Positions 1 through 11,068 of a stretch of DNA of 45,050 nucleotides are shown here, in pieces. The notes under the pieces are model-generated. The model worked only from the letters and a program-made list of their open reading frames with translations. It searched no databases and was not told the DNA's origin. The stretch comes from Conidiobolus incongruus B7586 (taxonomy: Eukaryota > Entomophthoromycota > Entomophthoromycetes > Entomophthorales > Conidiobolaceae). The translations under genes and the position numbers were made by a program. The stretch lies in contig JNEM01008721.1 of NCBI GenBank assembly GCA_000697335.1, positions 1 through 45,050 on the forward strand, read 5' to 3'. Position 1 is the first letter of the stretch, and each line of letters begins with the position of its first letter.

Positions 1-1009
1 AAAGTTATTAGCAATTTCTTAAAAAATTAGAATAGAAATTTAGTTTATTTATCTTTACTTTATATTGAGATAAATCGAAAATTAAAAATTGATATTAGAT
101 ATTAAATTATATCAATTTTATAATTAAGTTCAATAAAATTATAAAAATATATATCTTAATACTTTAATTTTAAATATAAAAAAATTTCTAAAATATTGAA
201 AATATTCTATTATTATATAAATTATATTATTATATATAATAAAATTTCAAAAATAAATTTTATTTTTGATATATTTACCAAAATAAAATAAAACTGGTAA
301 TATAAGCTATCCAATACTTTTTATATTCAAATTAATTAATAGCTAAAACTCAATGATATTATCGATTATATATTAATGATATATATTTAATATTAAGTTT
401 CAAAGACCTAGGCTATATTTGGTTATTATAGTTGAATTATAATTTAATGCAATTTATATAATAATTTATTATATTTGTTTTTTATTTAATAATTTGAATA
501 TATAACTTAATTTTAATTTCTTTAAAAATTTTATTAATTTATATTAATATATATTCTATTTAATATTTTATATTAAACTATTATAACTTTTTTATATATT
601 AAATTATTATTTATATAAGTTTTTAATTTCATTATATCTTATTTCTAATTAATATATATTATATAATATTAATATCATATTCCTCATAAATATTATTTAT
701 TAAAGAATTAAAAATTGTACTATCAATTTAACTTATCATTTTATATAATTTATATTTGGTTTTAATATTGATTTTAATAAAATATTTAAAATTACAATTT
801 AACTATATTAATTAATTTTTATCTTAATTTATAATTTTATTTTTATAGTGTTTATATTAAATAAAACTACTAATTAATTGAAAAATATTTTTAAAAATAG
901 TAAATATATAAAATAAATAAAATATAGTTAAATATTTTAATATATATATTAACAATTTAAATAATATAAATATCATAGTTATTTAATCTTATAATGATTA
1001 AATTATTAT
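1..1009. other. AT-rich intergenic sequence
   Basis: This stretch is almost entirely A and T, with short AT runs and no open frame, splice-site pattern or recognisable motif. C and G are rare, and CpA and TpG are uncommon in part of it (about 480-660). I see no gene. Confidence 0.7.
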
Positions 1010-1330
1010 TGCAATATTGGTTGCTAGCAATCATAAAATAAATGAAGCAAGTTAGCTATTGTTAGTAAATGCAATATTAGATCAAAAGCTTTATTGAAAA
1101 GATGAAAAGATATTGTTACGTTATCAGAGGTCCACCGACCTCCTTTGGTTATAAAATTAGTTCTATTATAGTCATATTGTTGGCTAAAGATAGTGTTCAA
1201 AGTTAAGATAGGTCTTCTAAAGAATGAGACATTTAAAGTAGAGCGACGTGCCTTCTAGGGTGATATCCCCGTTAGAAAATAGATGATGAGACAAAGATGC
1301 TTGGGGAGTTACCATTTAGGATATCACAAA
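1010..1330. other. Higher-GC island: unrecognised gene relic or structured RNA
   Basis: GC content is clearly above the flanks. On the minus strand one frame is open for about 75 codons (roughly 1245 down to 1018) without a start. A second frame just upstream begins with Met and stays open for about 32 codons. I do not recognise either translation. The plus strand shows strong self-complementarity: a 6-bp stem GAGGTC/GACCTC with a 4-nt loop (1127-1142), and a 9-bp pair, 1260-1268 with 1319-1327 (GTGATATCC/GGATATCAC). It could be a decayed protein gene or a structured RNA; the sequence alone does not decide. Confidence 0.3.
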
Positions 1331-1864
1331 TAATATATTGAAATTTATTAAAAAATTTTTTCAACTGATAGCGATTAAATTAAAATTTAAAATTAAATAA
1401 ATACATTTAAATATTAATTTACAAAATAATTTTATATAAATTATAATAATAAAAAAATGTTAATATTGATTATAAAAAATGATTATTTTAATTGATATCA
1501 TTGGAGGAATTAATAATTCATAAATTAGGATTGAAAAAAAATACTTACTAGAACTATACTACTGTATTAATGATTTTAATATCAGTTTAAATAAAATGAA
1601 AATATTATTATAATTTGAATAAATTTGTTGATCATTTATTATTAAATCATATATTGTCAATTTAAGCTTTGATCAGTATAACTATATTAACATAAAATAT
1701 TGAATTAAATAATTCCATAAAGAATAATATTATCTTATTTTAACTAATTTTTAATATTGGAAATTATTTTAAATTATGTATATTTTACAGAATAAATCAA
1801 ATAAATATATTGATCTGAATACTCAGCTAAATTAAAATCTATTTTAATAAGTCTAATGATCTAA
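1331..1864. other. AT-rich spacer
   Basis: This spacer lies downstream of the TMA16 stop and is AT-rich throughout. I see no open frame or motif in it. Confidence 0.6.
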
Positions 1865-2602
1865 TTATATAGGAAGGGGTAAAGCTTCTAAATTTTTAGG
1901 TTTTGTAATCGTTATAGATTTGATTGATTGAATAGAATTAACATCACCGTCCCATTCCCTAAAATTTATTAATTTTTATAATATATTAATTAATATTTTT
2001 TTAGGATTTACCTTAATATTTTAACATTTTTAGGATTTGTCAAATCTGGTAATTCTAAATTTATTTTATTAATAAAAATTATTATAATTATTTGAATTAA
2101 AAAAATTACCAAAGCCTTCAACTTCATATTCCTTCAACTCTTTAGCAGCTTGTAATTTGATCATGTCAGCTTGAAAACTTTTGGAATTGGTATTAACTTC
2201 ATCTTCGTTGCGTTCCAAATAAGTTTGAATTAAATCGTGAACTTCTTCAATAGTAGCACTGGCAACTGCTTCCTCCAAAGCGTGACGAAACCATAGAAAT
2301 CTTTCAGCTCCTAAAATATTATTAAAAATTTGTAGTTTGGAATTTGGAGTGAGTAGTACTCTTCATTTGGGGACCTGAAAATCTAGACATTTTCTTCTTT
2401 TCAACTTTAATATTACGCTCAATAGCTCTCTGAATTTGGGAAGCTTTTCTGGAGTAAGGATGGGCCTTCTCCTTTTTTTTAATATCTTTTAAATTGTGAC
2501 GTTTATTATTAGGCTAAAATTTATTTATTAATATTTATATCATATTATATATTGATTTATATATGTTTTTATAATTTTCAAATTTTGTTTATTAATTACC
2601 AT
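1865..2602 (-). CDS. TMA16: TMA16 family ribosome-associated protein (5 exons)
   Basis: TMA16 is a conserved eukaryotic factor that binds pre-60S ribosomal particles. The gene models as exons 2600-2602, 2360-2513, 2110-2310, 2012-2054 and 1865-1958, giving 164 residues in an unbroken frame. Family hallmarks are visible: a basic N-terminus with HPYSRKA, the segment AERFLWFRHAL, and a C-terminal ELPDL...REWDGD motif. Human TMA16 carries closely matching HPYSRKA, WF and REWDGD segments. The first exon is predicted to be only the ATG, directly followed by a GTAATT donor (86-nt intron). I chose this because the next exon opens at PNNKR, matching the family's Met-Pro start, and no nearer in-frame ATG exists. 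An AATCCCATAA element lies 73 bases upstream. Identity is firm; the single-codon first exon is inference. Confidence 0.88.
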
Positions 2603-2674
2603 TTTTATTTGATTATTTTAATTTAATTTTTTAAATTGTACAAATTTAAATATCTTTCATATTATTTTTACTAA

Positions 2675-2684
2675 TTATGGGATT
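2675..2684 (-). promoter_or_regulatory. AATCCCATAA promoter element of TMA16
   Basis: An exact copy of the 10-mer shared by seven genes in this window, 73 bases upstream of the ATG and in the gene's orientation. Its function is inferred from position and recurrence only. Confidence 0.6.
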
Positions 2685-3943
2685 TTGATATTTAAAATTT
2701 TAAATTCAATATTTTGGAATAATTTAAATCTTCAAAAATTTCAATAATCATATAAAAATATTTACAAATGATAATTATAAAAATAATTATATCCTTCTGT
2801 TTATAGATTTTGAAATATTTATTTATTTGAATATATCAACATTTAGTAATTATATATATTTTACACTAATTTGAATTCTTGAAGGTTTGAAATTAAATTG
2901 AATTAATATATATACAAATTGTTTCTAAAGGATACTGCTAATCAACCAAGATATGCATTGCTAACACATTTTAATAGTGCTAAATAATTTTGTCAGATTA
3001 TAGTCAATGATAATAAGTTTATTTATATGATATTATTTCTTTTGTACCTATTATTTTTGACTCCTAAAATAAATCATTTTAAAAAATTCAAATTATTTTT
3101 ACTGATTCAATATTCATGATAAAATAAATATAATTGCTAATAATTATAATTTTAACTAATTGAATCATTTTAGTATAGAAATTTTATAAGAATTTTGAGT
3201 ATAATTTATACAGATAGTTGAATTATTATAAAGCCCTAAATCAAGTTATTTTTAAATTCAATATATAGTATATTCGATATTGTGAAATTTAAAGCTATCC
3301 AGATTAATATTTAATTACAGCAAATATTAATCAATATCATTCACATTTTAAAAACCTTGTGATTTGATTATTTTCTATTCATATAATTTTGAATTGAATC
3401 TGTCATTAATTAAAAAAATTATAATTCAATATATCCAATAAAATTGCATATTGTAAAAAACCTTTGAAAATGCTAGATCATATATATTTGAAATTATTAC
3501 AACGTTATATATATTTTAATTTATTTACCATTTACATAATGTTTGTATAAAATTTTTTTTCAAATTTATTAATATGTATTAAATGATATACAAAGATAGG
3601 TATAGTTTTAAATCAATTCACACTTTTTAATAATTTAAACAAAATCAAAATATTTTCTTATTAGTCAATAAATTTATCTTTTGATTTTATTAAACTAATT
3701 TAAAAATACTTTTAATTAACATCAATTACAACAAATATAAATGTTATATAATTCTGCTTACAAATTATATGAAATATTAATAAAATGTATAATATCTGAG
3801 TAAATAATAATAATAATAATATAAAATTCAAAATATATATTTCATCATATTAATAAAATTGTTATAATTTTATTTTAAATAGTTTTAAATTTGATTATCA
3901 AAATTTCAATATAATCTGCCATATTAGAAAATTTGGTAAAAAT
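2685..3943. other. AT-rich intergenic sequence
   Basis: This lies between TMA16 and the RNase T2 relic. It is AT-rich with short runs such as a TAA repeat near 3808. I found no supported gene or RNA. Confidence 0.6.
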
Positions 3944-4677
3944 CTAATCGTTTTGGTATTGAATACCTTTAGATGGACAGTTACCTCCACTGTCAGCATC
4001 TACAAAAACATAATTATTAGCCACATTAAATGTGAAATTCAATATTACTCCTTGAAGAGATTTACTCTTATATTTCAAAACGACAGAATATTGTAATCTA
4101 TTTTCGAAAGCATTGTTAATCTAGTCTCTGAAGTGAGTACGTACTAGAGTAATACCACCTTTAGCGAGGATTTTATAGAGGTCTTAAAGATTGCGGAGTG
4201 TCAAAACTAGTTTGAAATAATCTCGAACTCCTTGACCGGTGCGATAAATAAAGTAGCATCTGAGTTCAATAATGCTAAGACAAGCACCATGCTTGTTCCA
4301 TTAGTGGATTCAGAATGAGAAGTTATCACTTTGTAGGATGCGTAATAGGTGTTCATTTTGGATTCTATATTGCGATCAGCTGCTACAAGTTAGTGAATGC
4401 TATTGTAACAGCAATCACCGTCACGCCCATTAGGCTATAATCTGTGAACCGTCCATGTATTATCGGTTCCTAAATCTGTGAGCTGTTGGGGTACTTAGTC
4501 AACTAATCCGAGCTTAGAGCTGCATCAAGTGTCAACAGATTGGGCACAGGATTGAGCATTGGAGCGTTGGAGCATGGGCGGAAAGCTGTCTTCAAAGGGT
4601 TAGCTTAGGCGACAGCAAGTGGCGAGAGTAAGCTTCAGTGAAGTAATTAATTGTAATGCCAATTATGATGTTAGCAT
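3944..4677 (-). pseudogene. Decayed RNase T2 family secreted ribonuclease gene
   Basis: The minus strand encodes a clearly recognisable RNase T2 (secreted or vacuolar acid endoribonuclease) in broken form. The parts appear in the family order: a hydrophobic signal-peptide-like start; a Cys-rich segment; a degraded first active-site region around WTVH; PNGRDGDCCYNSI; the second active-site core WNKHGAC near 4281-4303 with its catalytic His retained; then YFKL, LAKGGIT and a C-terminal GGNCPSKGIQY. The total length of about 734 nt fits an intronless gene of about 240 residues. I count roughly ten premature stops and one frame change, so it is not functional. Many disruptions fall at expected Gln or Trp codons, consistent with C-to-T or G-to-A transitions. 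GC content well above the flanks suggests fairly recent death. The family call is strong; the exact ends are approximate. Confidence 0.85.
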
Positions 4678-5939
4678 GATTAACTCAATAGCTGCAATAT
4701 ATATCGATTCTAGTTAATATCACAATAAGCAAAATTGAATTATCATCAGTGAATGTAATAGAATTAGAGCATAATGATTCATTGAAGTCATTTTATTTGC
4801 TTAGATAGAATTAACAAATATAGAGTCAGTTGATAAATTATCGCCTTTTGAAGCTTTAATTATTGTTAAAATATATTTAAAATTTACATAATAAATGTTA
4901 ATAGTATATTTTAGTATTTAACAAGAACCAAGAAATATCTCAATAGGTTATCAACTGTCAAACCAAATTTAACCAAATCCTAGTTTTGAATAATATAAAT
5001 CGAATGTTTACAACTGAATCTGTTTTTAATATTGAATGAAATACTTTTGTTATCTCTCAAATTTTAACATATCGAAAATTTTTTTTAAGGATTTTAAGCT
5101 TTAAAACAACCATTCTATGATTAGAATATAAAACAATAGTAGCCTTTTTAATGTTAAGTATTCGATAAAATATTTGATTTTAAGAATTATTTATAAGTAT
5201 ATTATAAGGGTGATTCTAAATTAGGTTATATCTTTTTTCGATTGGAGCAAATTATTATATCAAGTCAATATATTTAAGTTACTTTAGTTTTAATGCATAT
5301 TATATAAATATACAATCTATCACATTGATTTGTATAATTAAATATATATATATATAATATTTTTTAAATGCAAATTAAAATTGATTTTCTCACCCTCAGT
5401 TTTGACAAAAATAATATAATCAAACTAAAACATTTGTTAATAAAATGAGACACTTTAGAGTCACTCATCTTCTACAACATCAAACTTTTTTCAAATCTAG
5501 TTTGTTTCAAAAATACCAAGTTAATCACATTTTATTAATTTCAAGTAAATATATCAAGTCATCAAATAGCACTAAATTCTAATTTCATATTATCATTATT
5601 AATGTTTTATTTATTGTTACAGTTTGTTAAATAATAAGATTTAAAAAATTAATATAAAATCATATTAAAAATTGAAATTAATTAATTCCTTTATATTTGA
5701 TTGGTCATGAAAAATTAAAAATATTGCAATTATAAAGATTAATTAATGGTAATTCAAATATTTTTTTAAATGAAAATTAATTATTTATATCCTAGTTAAG
5801 TGAAATTGACAACTTAAACAGATAATTACTACAATTATAAAATACAATGATAATCAAATTTTAAAAATTTGACATTTTTAACAAAATATTTTATAAATAA
5901 ATAATCACTTTATTCAAAACTGGCTCTATAAACCAAAAC
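4678..5939. other. AT-rich intergenic sequence
   Basis: This is upstream of the RNase T2 relic and downstream of PUS4. I see no open frame, no AATCCCATAA element and no RNA gene. Confidence 0.6.
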
Positions 5940-6937
5940 CTAATTCATCTGCTTAATCAATTCCCAACTCTTATCTAGTTGAATTTTCAATAGATCCAAA
6001 TCTTTAGCATCTTCCATCTTGATACAGTGATCCAGAGTAAAGGGGCCTTGTCGAGTTCTGATTAAATTCGTCATGGTCGCTCCACACCCAAGTTTTTGCC
6101 CCAGGTCATGGATGATACTGCGGACGTAGGTGCCTTTACTCACTTCCATTTGGAGTTTGAAGATTGGTAAGAGATTGCCGTCAGCGTCAAATTCCAGTTG
6201 GTTGCATGTGAGTTGATGCACGTGAACTCGGGCTGGCGGAATGGTGATATGAATGTCTGGTTGTTTGCGTGCTAAGTCGTATAGGCGTTTACCATTGATT
6301 TGTTTTGCAGAGAATCTAAATAGTCATTGTGAATTTAAGTGTAAGTTATATGATTATTAAATGATTACTTGGGAGGTATTTGCAAAATGCTACCTCGAAA
6401 CTGGTCCAAAGTGTCCTCAAACAATTTTTGATTAATATGATCATAAGGTAATTCCTTTTTAACAGTACCCTGAATATCGTATGAATCGGTTTCAATTCCT
6501 AATTTACCAGTAGCCAAATATTCCTAAATTTTGGAATTATTCAATTTTGAAAAAAAGATATTTATAATATAATATAAATACTTTTGTACAGTTCAAAAAT
6601 TTGTTCAAAATTTTGGTACCTTCTCCAACTCCCAATACTATTGATAACATATTATTTAATCAATGATTAATTAAAATCATTATAATATATTACCTAAGCA
6701 TCCTTCCGCCAACGGATCCAAAGTACCTCCATGACCGACCTTCCTAGCCAGATCTCCAACTTTACTAGGAGATGGAAGGAATCCAGTAGGTACTTTGACA
6801 GTATCCAAATTTAAATCATAGTAATAGCAGTTCAATACTTTTTGGAGGTATCTAACTACGTTGGTGCTGCCAACACCTTGAGGTTTATAAAAACATACTA
6901 ATCCGCTGAACCTGGGTTTTGTTATTGCTGATACCAT
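5940..6937 (-). CDS. PUS4: TruB/Pus4 tRNA pseudouridine-55 synthase (4 exons)
   Basis: This enzyme isomerises uridine 55 in the T-loop of tRNAs. Exons are 6694-6937, 6582-6637, 6369-6523 and 5940-6315, giving 276 residues. The TruB signature [12 protein letters not shown] carries the catalytic Asp at residue 74, followed by [29 protein letters not shown] and [14 protein letters not shown]. The [10 protein letters not shown] form and the absence of an archaeal/Cbf5-type PUA domain support Pus4/TRUB1 rather than the snoRNP enzyme Cbf5. Yeast Pus4 is about 400 residues and has an insertion before the SSGTY block that is missing here. The three introns are 53-58 nt. An AATCCCATAA element lies 112 bases upstream of the ATG. 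HOM2 lies head-to-tail upstream on the same strand, with 341 bases between. Confidence 0.93.
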
Positions 6938-7278
6938 TGGTTTTATTGATTAGATTAAATATAAGTGATATTTTTTATTAAATTATGTATTATATTATAT
7001 TTGGCAATTGGAAAGGGTAAATAAATAAACAATCTCAAAAATATACATTTATGGGATTTTATCATCTTCAATTGAGTTTGGTTTAAATTTGTTAATTGAT
7101 TGAGAGCTTTATGCAAGAAAATAATTAACACTTAAAAATATAAAATACTATTTAATAAGTGTCAATTATTGTAATAAAAAATGTTTCAAATTCTTGAATC
7201 AAATTAATGATAAAATACTCAAAAATAAAGAGTCAGTGCTGTATGGTTGGTTTTATATAATCATATTAGCTAAATAAT
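6938..7278. other. PUS4-HOM2 intergenic spacer
   Basis: The spacer holds the PUS4 promoter element (7049-7058) and the HOM2 3' region. Nothing else is visible. Confidence 0.6.
7049..7058 (-). promoter_or_regulatory. AATCCCATAA promoter element of PUS4
   Basis: An exact 10-mer 112 bases upstream of the PUS4 ATG. In gene orientation it sits in a GATAAAATCCCATAA context that is also present upstream of DNMT2. Confidence 0.65.
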
Positions 7279-8429
7279 TTAGTGTTTCTTAAGATAACCT
7301 TTAGCGATAGCGATTTCAGCATTTAATATACTACTACCAGCAGCTCCCAAGATAGTATTGTGAACCAGAAGAGTAAACTTGACGTCAAAGATGGGACATT
7401 CTCTAATTCTACCAACTGTGACGGAGTTACCATTGCCGTTCATACGATCCAATCGGGGCTGGGGACGATCTTCGTCGGTGGTGACGACGATGGCTTTTTC
7501 GGGAGCTGAAAAGCATTGAAGTTGTTGGCATTCGGTTTGGTACTTGTCCAAAGCCTCGATGATCTGTTGAGGTGTGGGAGGATTGGGATTAGCGAATTTG
7601 ATGGATACGGCTTCAGTGTGACCATCGACAACAGGAACACGATTGACACTGGCTGAAACGGTCATGTGACTGAGATGCTGGAACTGCTGGCCGTTGGGAT
7701 GGATTTTGCCCAAGATTTTCAATGGTTCCAACTCGATCTTGTCTTCTTCATCTCCAATAAATGGTACGACGTTGTCCAAGAGATCTAAGGCAGAACATCC
7801 TGGATATCCAGCACCGGAGATGGCTTGAAGAGTAGTAACAATAACTTGGGAAATGGGACCAAAAGCATTTTCTAAAGCGCGGAGGACAACTGCCAAGCCG
7901 GTGACTGAGCAGTTGGCATTGGTGACTAAGAAACCCTTGTTCAAGCTGCGGATTTGTTTTTGAAGGGGAATGAAATCTAAATGTTCAGGATTGGCTGTAG
8001 GGACGACCAAAGGAACTTGAGAATCTTGACGATAATTCTTAGCATTCGAGAATACGACTAAATCAGCTTCGACAAATGCCTTTTCTAAATGTATTAATTT
8101 AATATTATTGATAAATAAAACTTAGGATAATATTAAATACCAATTTGGCCAGCTACACTTGAGTCCAAACCTGAAAAAACGACGTCACATTCCTTGAAAG
8201 CTTCAGGGACGCATTCTTCAACAACCAAATTTTTTACATTTTCAGGAATAGGTACAGTCATCTTCCATCTCACACTCTGGTAATAGGGCTTACCGCTGCT
8301 ACGTGAAGAAGCACCTAACTTATGAACCACAAATTGGGGATGATTCTCCAACAGGGAGATAAAACGTTGACCAACAGTGCCGGTGGCACCCAAGATACCA
8401 ACTTTAAATTTTTCAGAATTTTGACTCAT
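7279..8429 (-). CDS. HOM2: Aspartate-semialdehyde dehydrogenase (2 exons)
   Basis: It reduces aspartyl phosphate to aspartate semialdehyde with NADPH, the second step toward Thr, Met and (by the classical route) homoserine. Exons 8141-8429 and 7279-8084 encode 364 residues, almost exactly the length of yeast Hom2. The N-terminal Rossmann motif [14 protein letters not shown] binds NADP, followed by [11 protein letters not shown] and SNAKNYR. The catalytic Cys lies in NANCS at about residue 155, near yeast Cys156. The C-terminal half has DRPQPRLDR and GRIRECP, substrate-binding segments of the fungal clade. The single intron is 56 nt. An AATCCCATAA element lies 110 bases upstream. Nothing looks damaged. 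Confidence 0.96.
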
Positions 8430-8538
8430 ATTATTTTATAATTAGTATTATTATTTATGTTTTTAAAGTTTAAAAGATATTAAAGCGTTGATCTGATATT
8501 CATGACTTATATTAAGAGTGGAACGTTCTCAGACTTTG

Positions 8539-8548
8539 TTATGGGATT
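8539..8548 (-). promoter_or_regulatory. AATCCCATAA promoter element of HOM2
   Basis: An exact 10-mer 110 bases upstream of the HOM2 ATG, in gene orientation. Confidence 0.65.
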
Positions 8549-9289
8549 TTATTTTAGTTAGTGAAACATCATGACTCATTAATTTGATCCTTTTGGAAAA
8601 AGGTTTCCATTTTACTTAAAATAGAACGTTTACAAGTGTATGGATTATGTTAATTTGATAGATTTTATATCTATTAAAACTTAATAATAATAATTATAAT
8701 AGATATAATCCTGGATGTAATAACTTGAATAAATTCTAATCTTTAGATATTTTATATTTATGATTATGAATATATTTCTAATAACGAATATTTTGTGAAA
8801 ACAATGGATTAATTTCCTAAAAAATAAAAAACTTATTAAGAAAAAATATACTTTAAACTTATATTAAATTTGATAAAATGAAATTTTAAAATTTAAAAAA
8901 TTCCATTATTACAGACAACCCTCAACAACTAGAATTTGAGATTTTCTGTATATTTAAATTAATTAATTTCTTTTAAATTGAGTTCTTTGATATGAAATTA
9001 AAAAATTTATTCAATTGTAATAATTAATCCTACTAAATTAAATAATTTAATGAATTAAATTAAACTTTTTGAATTTGATTAATATTACCATAGAATTAAA
9101 GAAATGGGAAATTTTATAATTTCTGATTTTTAAACATATTATTAGTTTCAAATAAAAAAATATATACAAAAAAATAAGAAAATAAATAGTATTGAATTAT
9201 ATATATATATATAATAACTTTTTTAAATAAAAAATAATTTTTAAAATTAGTTGTTTAATTTGATTATATTTAAATTAAATAATAACCAT
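8549..9289. other. AT-rich intergenic sequence
   Basis: Sequence upstream of HOM2, with a short (AT) run near 9199. I see no gene or other motif. Confidence 0.55.
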
Positions 9290-10260
9290 CAAAAGTTTTT
9301 TATTTTAGTATTAATAAAACTTAACCACAAACTCTTTAAAATCATTTAAAATTTATAAGCAACTTTTAATAATGAAGTATTATTTAAATTAACAATTTAT
9401 CACTAAGTAAATTACTTTAAAGTTAAAAGAAAAACTATTTAAATTTTATTAAAATTTAAAAAATTAATTTTAACTATTATTTTTTTAATTGTTAATAAAG
9501 TGAAAAAATATAATAAAAAGTATTTTTTTATTTTAGTTAAAGAATTATCTAAGTACTTTAATATTAGATTTATAAGTATTTTATATATATTCAAGTTTAA
9601 ACTTAAATTAATAAATAAAAATATAAAATAATTAACTTATAATTTAACTAAAACTTAAAAAAAAGTTAAAGTAGCTATTATTAAATAAAACTTATTAAAG
9701 TATAATTAAAAACTAAAGTTTTTATAGTAAATTATTATAATTAATAAATCTTAAATTTTTTTATATAATTTTTTGTTAAAATATAAATTAAAGTGTTAAA
9801 TTAAGTTAAATCAACCCTTTTTATAAATTCCTTTAAATAAACACTTTATTAATAAGCGAATATTAATTAATATAATAAATTATAATAACATATGCTATTT
9901 TTATTTAATTTATAAAAGAAAATTAATTAATAATAAATTTTATATTTCTTTTTAAATAAATTTATTTTTAATAAGTATTTTTAATATAATTTAAGAAAAC
10001 TAATTATTTTACATGATAATTATAAAATATATAAATTTAAAGTTGTAAAAAACTTTCTAATTAAAAATAACTAGAAAATATTACTATATCTAATATATTC
10101 TTTAGATTATAACTTATGTAATTATAATTGTTTTAGGTAATTAAAAAATTAAATTATAAAAAAGAAAATTTTTACAGGAAATTTTAATTAGTTTATAAAA
10201 CATCAAATTTTAGTCTTTAATAAAAAGAATTATTTTTTAAGTGTTAGATTTTTGCTAAAA
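9290..10260. repeat. CpA/TpG-depleted AT block, possible RIP-like mutated repeat relic
   Basis: About 970 bases stand out even against the AT-rich background. By hand count over 9301-10260 there are roughly 13 CpA but about 35 CpT, with TpG similarly scarce and TpA abundant. Surviving C is mostly followed by T. Loss of CpA in favour of TpA is the classic product of repeat-induced point mutation, or of CpA-directed cytosine deamination, acting on repeated DNA in fungi. No terminal repeats or coding remnants are recognisable, so the element type is unknown. It could also be a compositional accident. Confidence 0.35.
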
Positions 10261-10966
10261 GCATAACAAAAAGATATTAGAAATAAAGGAAATTAATAAT
10301 TTTATAATATATATTTATTTTTACTTTTTATATATTAAAATCTTTATTTTTTTTTCAGTCACAAAAAATTCCCATTATTTAAATTACAAAGTATTAATTA
10401 ATATACACTTTTCATATTTATTAGATAAATACATTTAGAGCTACCAAAGATTTTTTGCATTTGAACTTTTAATCTATTTTAATTTTGTTAATTTGTAGTT
10501 TATGAATTCTGAACAAGGTAGGTGTAATCAATCCCAAAGATATTGATTGAAAAAAAGGATTAAACTCAAATATATCATCTTATATTTAAGTTTATATTTT
10601 ATAAACAATATCACTATTGTTCATTTAATTTCTACTTATATTTTTATTGGTAATATTACAAGATAGCCAGATTAGTTGATTATCATAATGTTTGATTATT
10701 AATAGGTTTTGATCATTTGAGAAAAATAATGAAACTATAATTAAAATTCATTAATATCGAACAATTATCAGTTGTAAGATTTTACACAAAAATGTAACGT
10801 TATATTCAATATTTTCCCATTAAGTATTTTAAATATTCAAAACTAGGTCTTAATCATTTCTAATTTAGCAAAATTTTGATTGTTGTTCAAGTCAGAGTTT
10901 GCAGATTTAATTTTTCCAACTGGTTCTTAATATTGGTCAAAAGTCACAAATAATACATTAATCATA
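10261..10966. other. AT-rich spacer upstream of thiD
   Basis: Dinucleotide use returns to the ordinary pattern. I looked for a TPP riboswitch, as found in some fungal thiamine genes, and did not see its conserved core. Confidence 0.55.
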
Positions 10967-10976
10967 TAACCCATAA
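10967..10976 (+). promoter_or_regulatory. Variant promoter element TAACCCATAA of thiD
   Basis: It differs from AATCCCATAA at its start but keeps the CCCATAA core. It is in gene orientation, 93 bases upstream of the ATG. Confidence 0.45.
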
Positions 10977-11068
10977 CTACAAATTAATATAAATTAACTA
11001 TTTTAATTTAATTAAAAAGACAATAAAAAGAATTCTAATTTAAATTTTCTATAAAAATTAAATTAAAT

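Noticed and set aside
1180-1206. Resemblance of TTGGCTAAAGATAGTGTT to the 5' part of U2 snRNA
   Set aside because: The invariant branch-site-pairing segment GTGTAGTA of U2 is absent and the flanks do not match.
3944-4677. Alternative genetic code with TAA/TAG read as Gln, suggested by otherwise smooth frames through stops
   Set aside because: Intact genes in the window end in TAA or TAG at the expected protein ends, several relic stops sit at expected Trp or Glu rather than Gln positions, and the gene also changes frame. Decay explains it better.
10261-11068. TPP riboswitch upstream of the thiamine kinase
   Set aside because: The conserved CTGAGA and ACC...GATCTGG core elements are not present.
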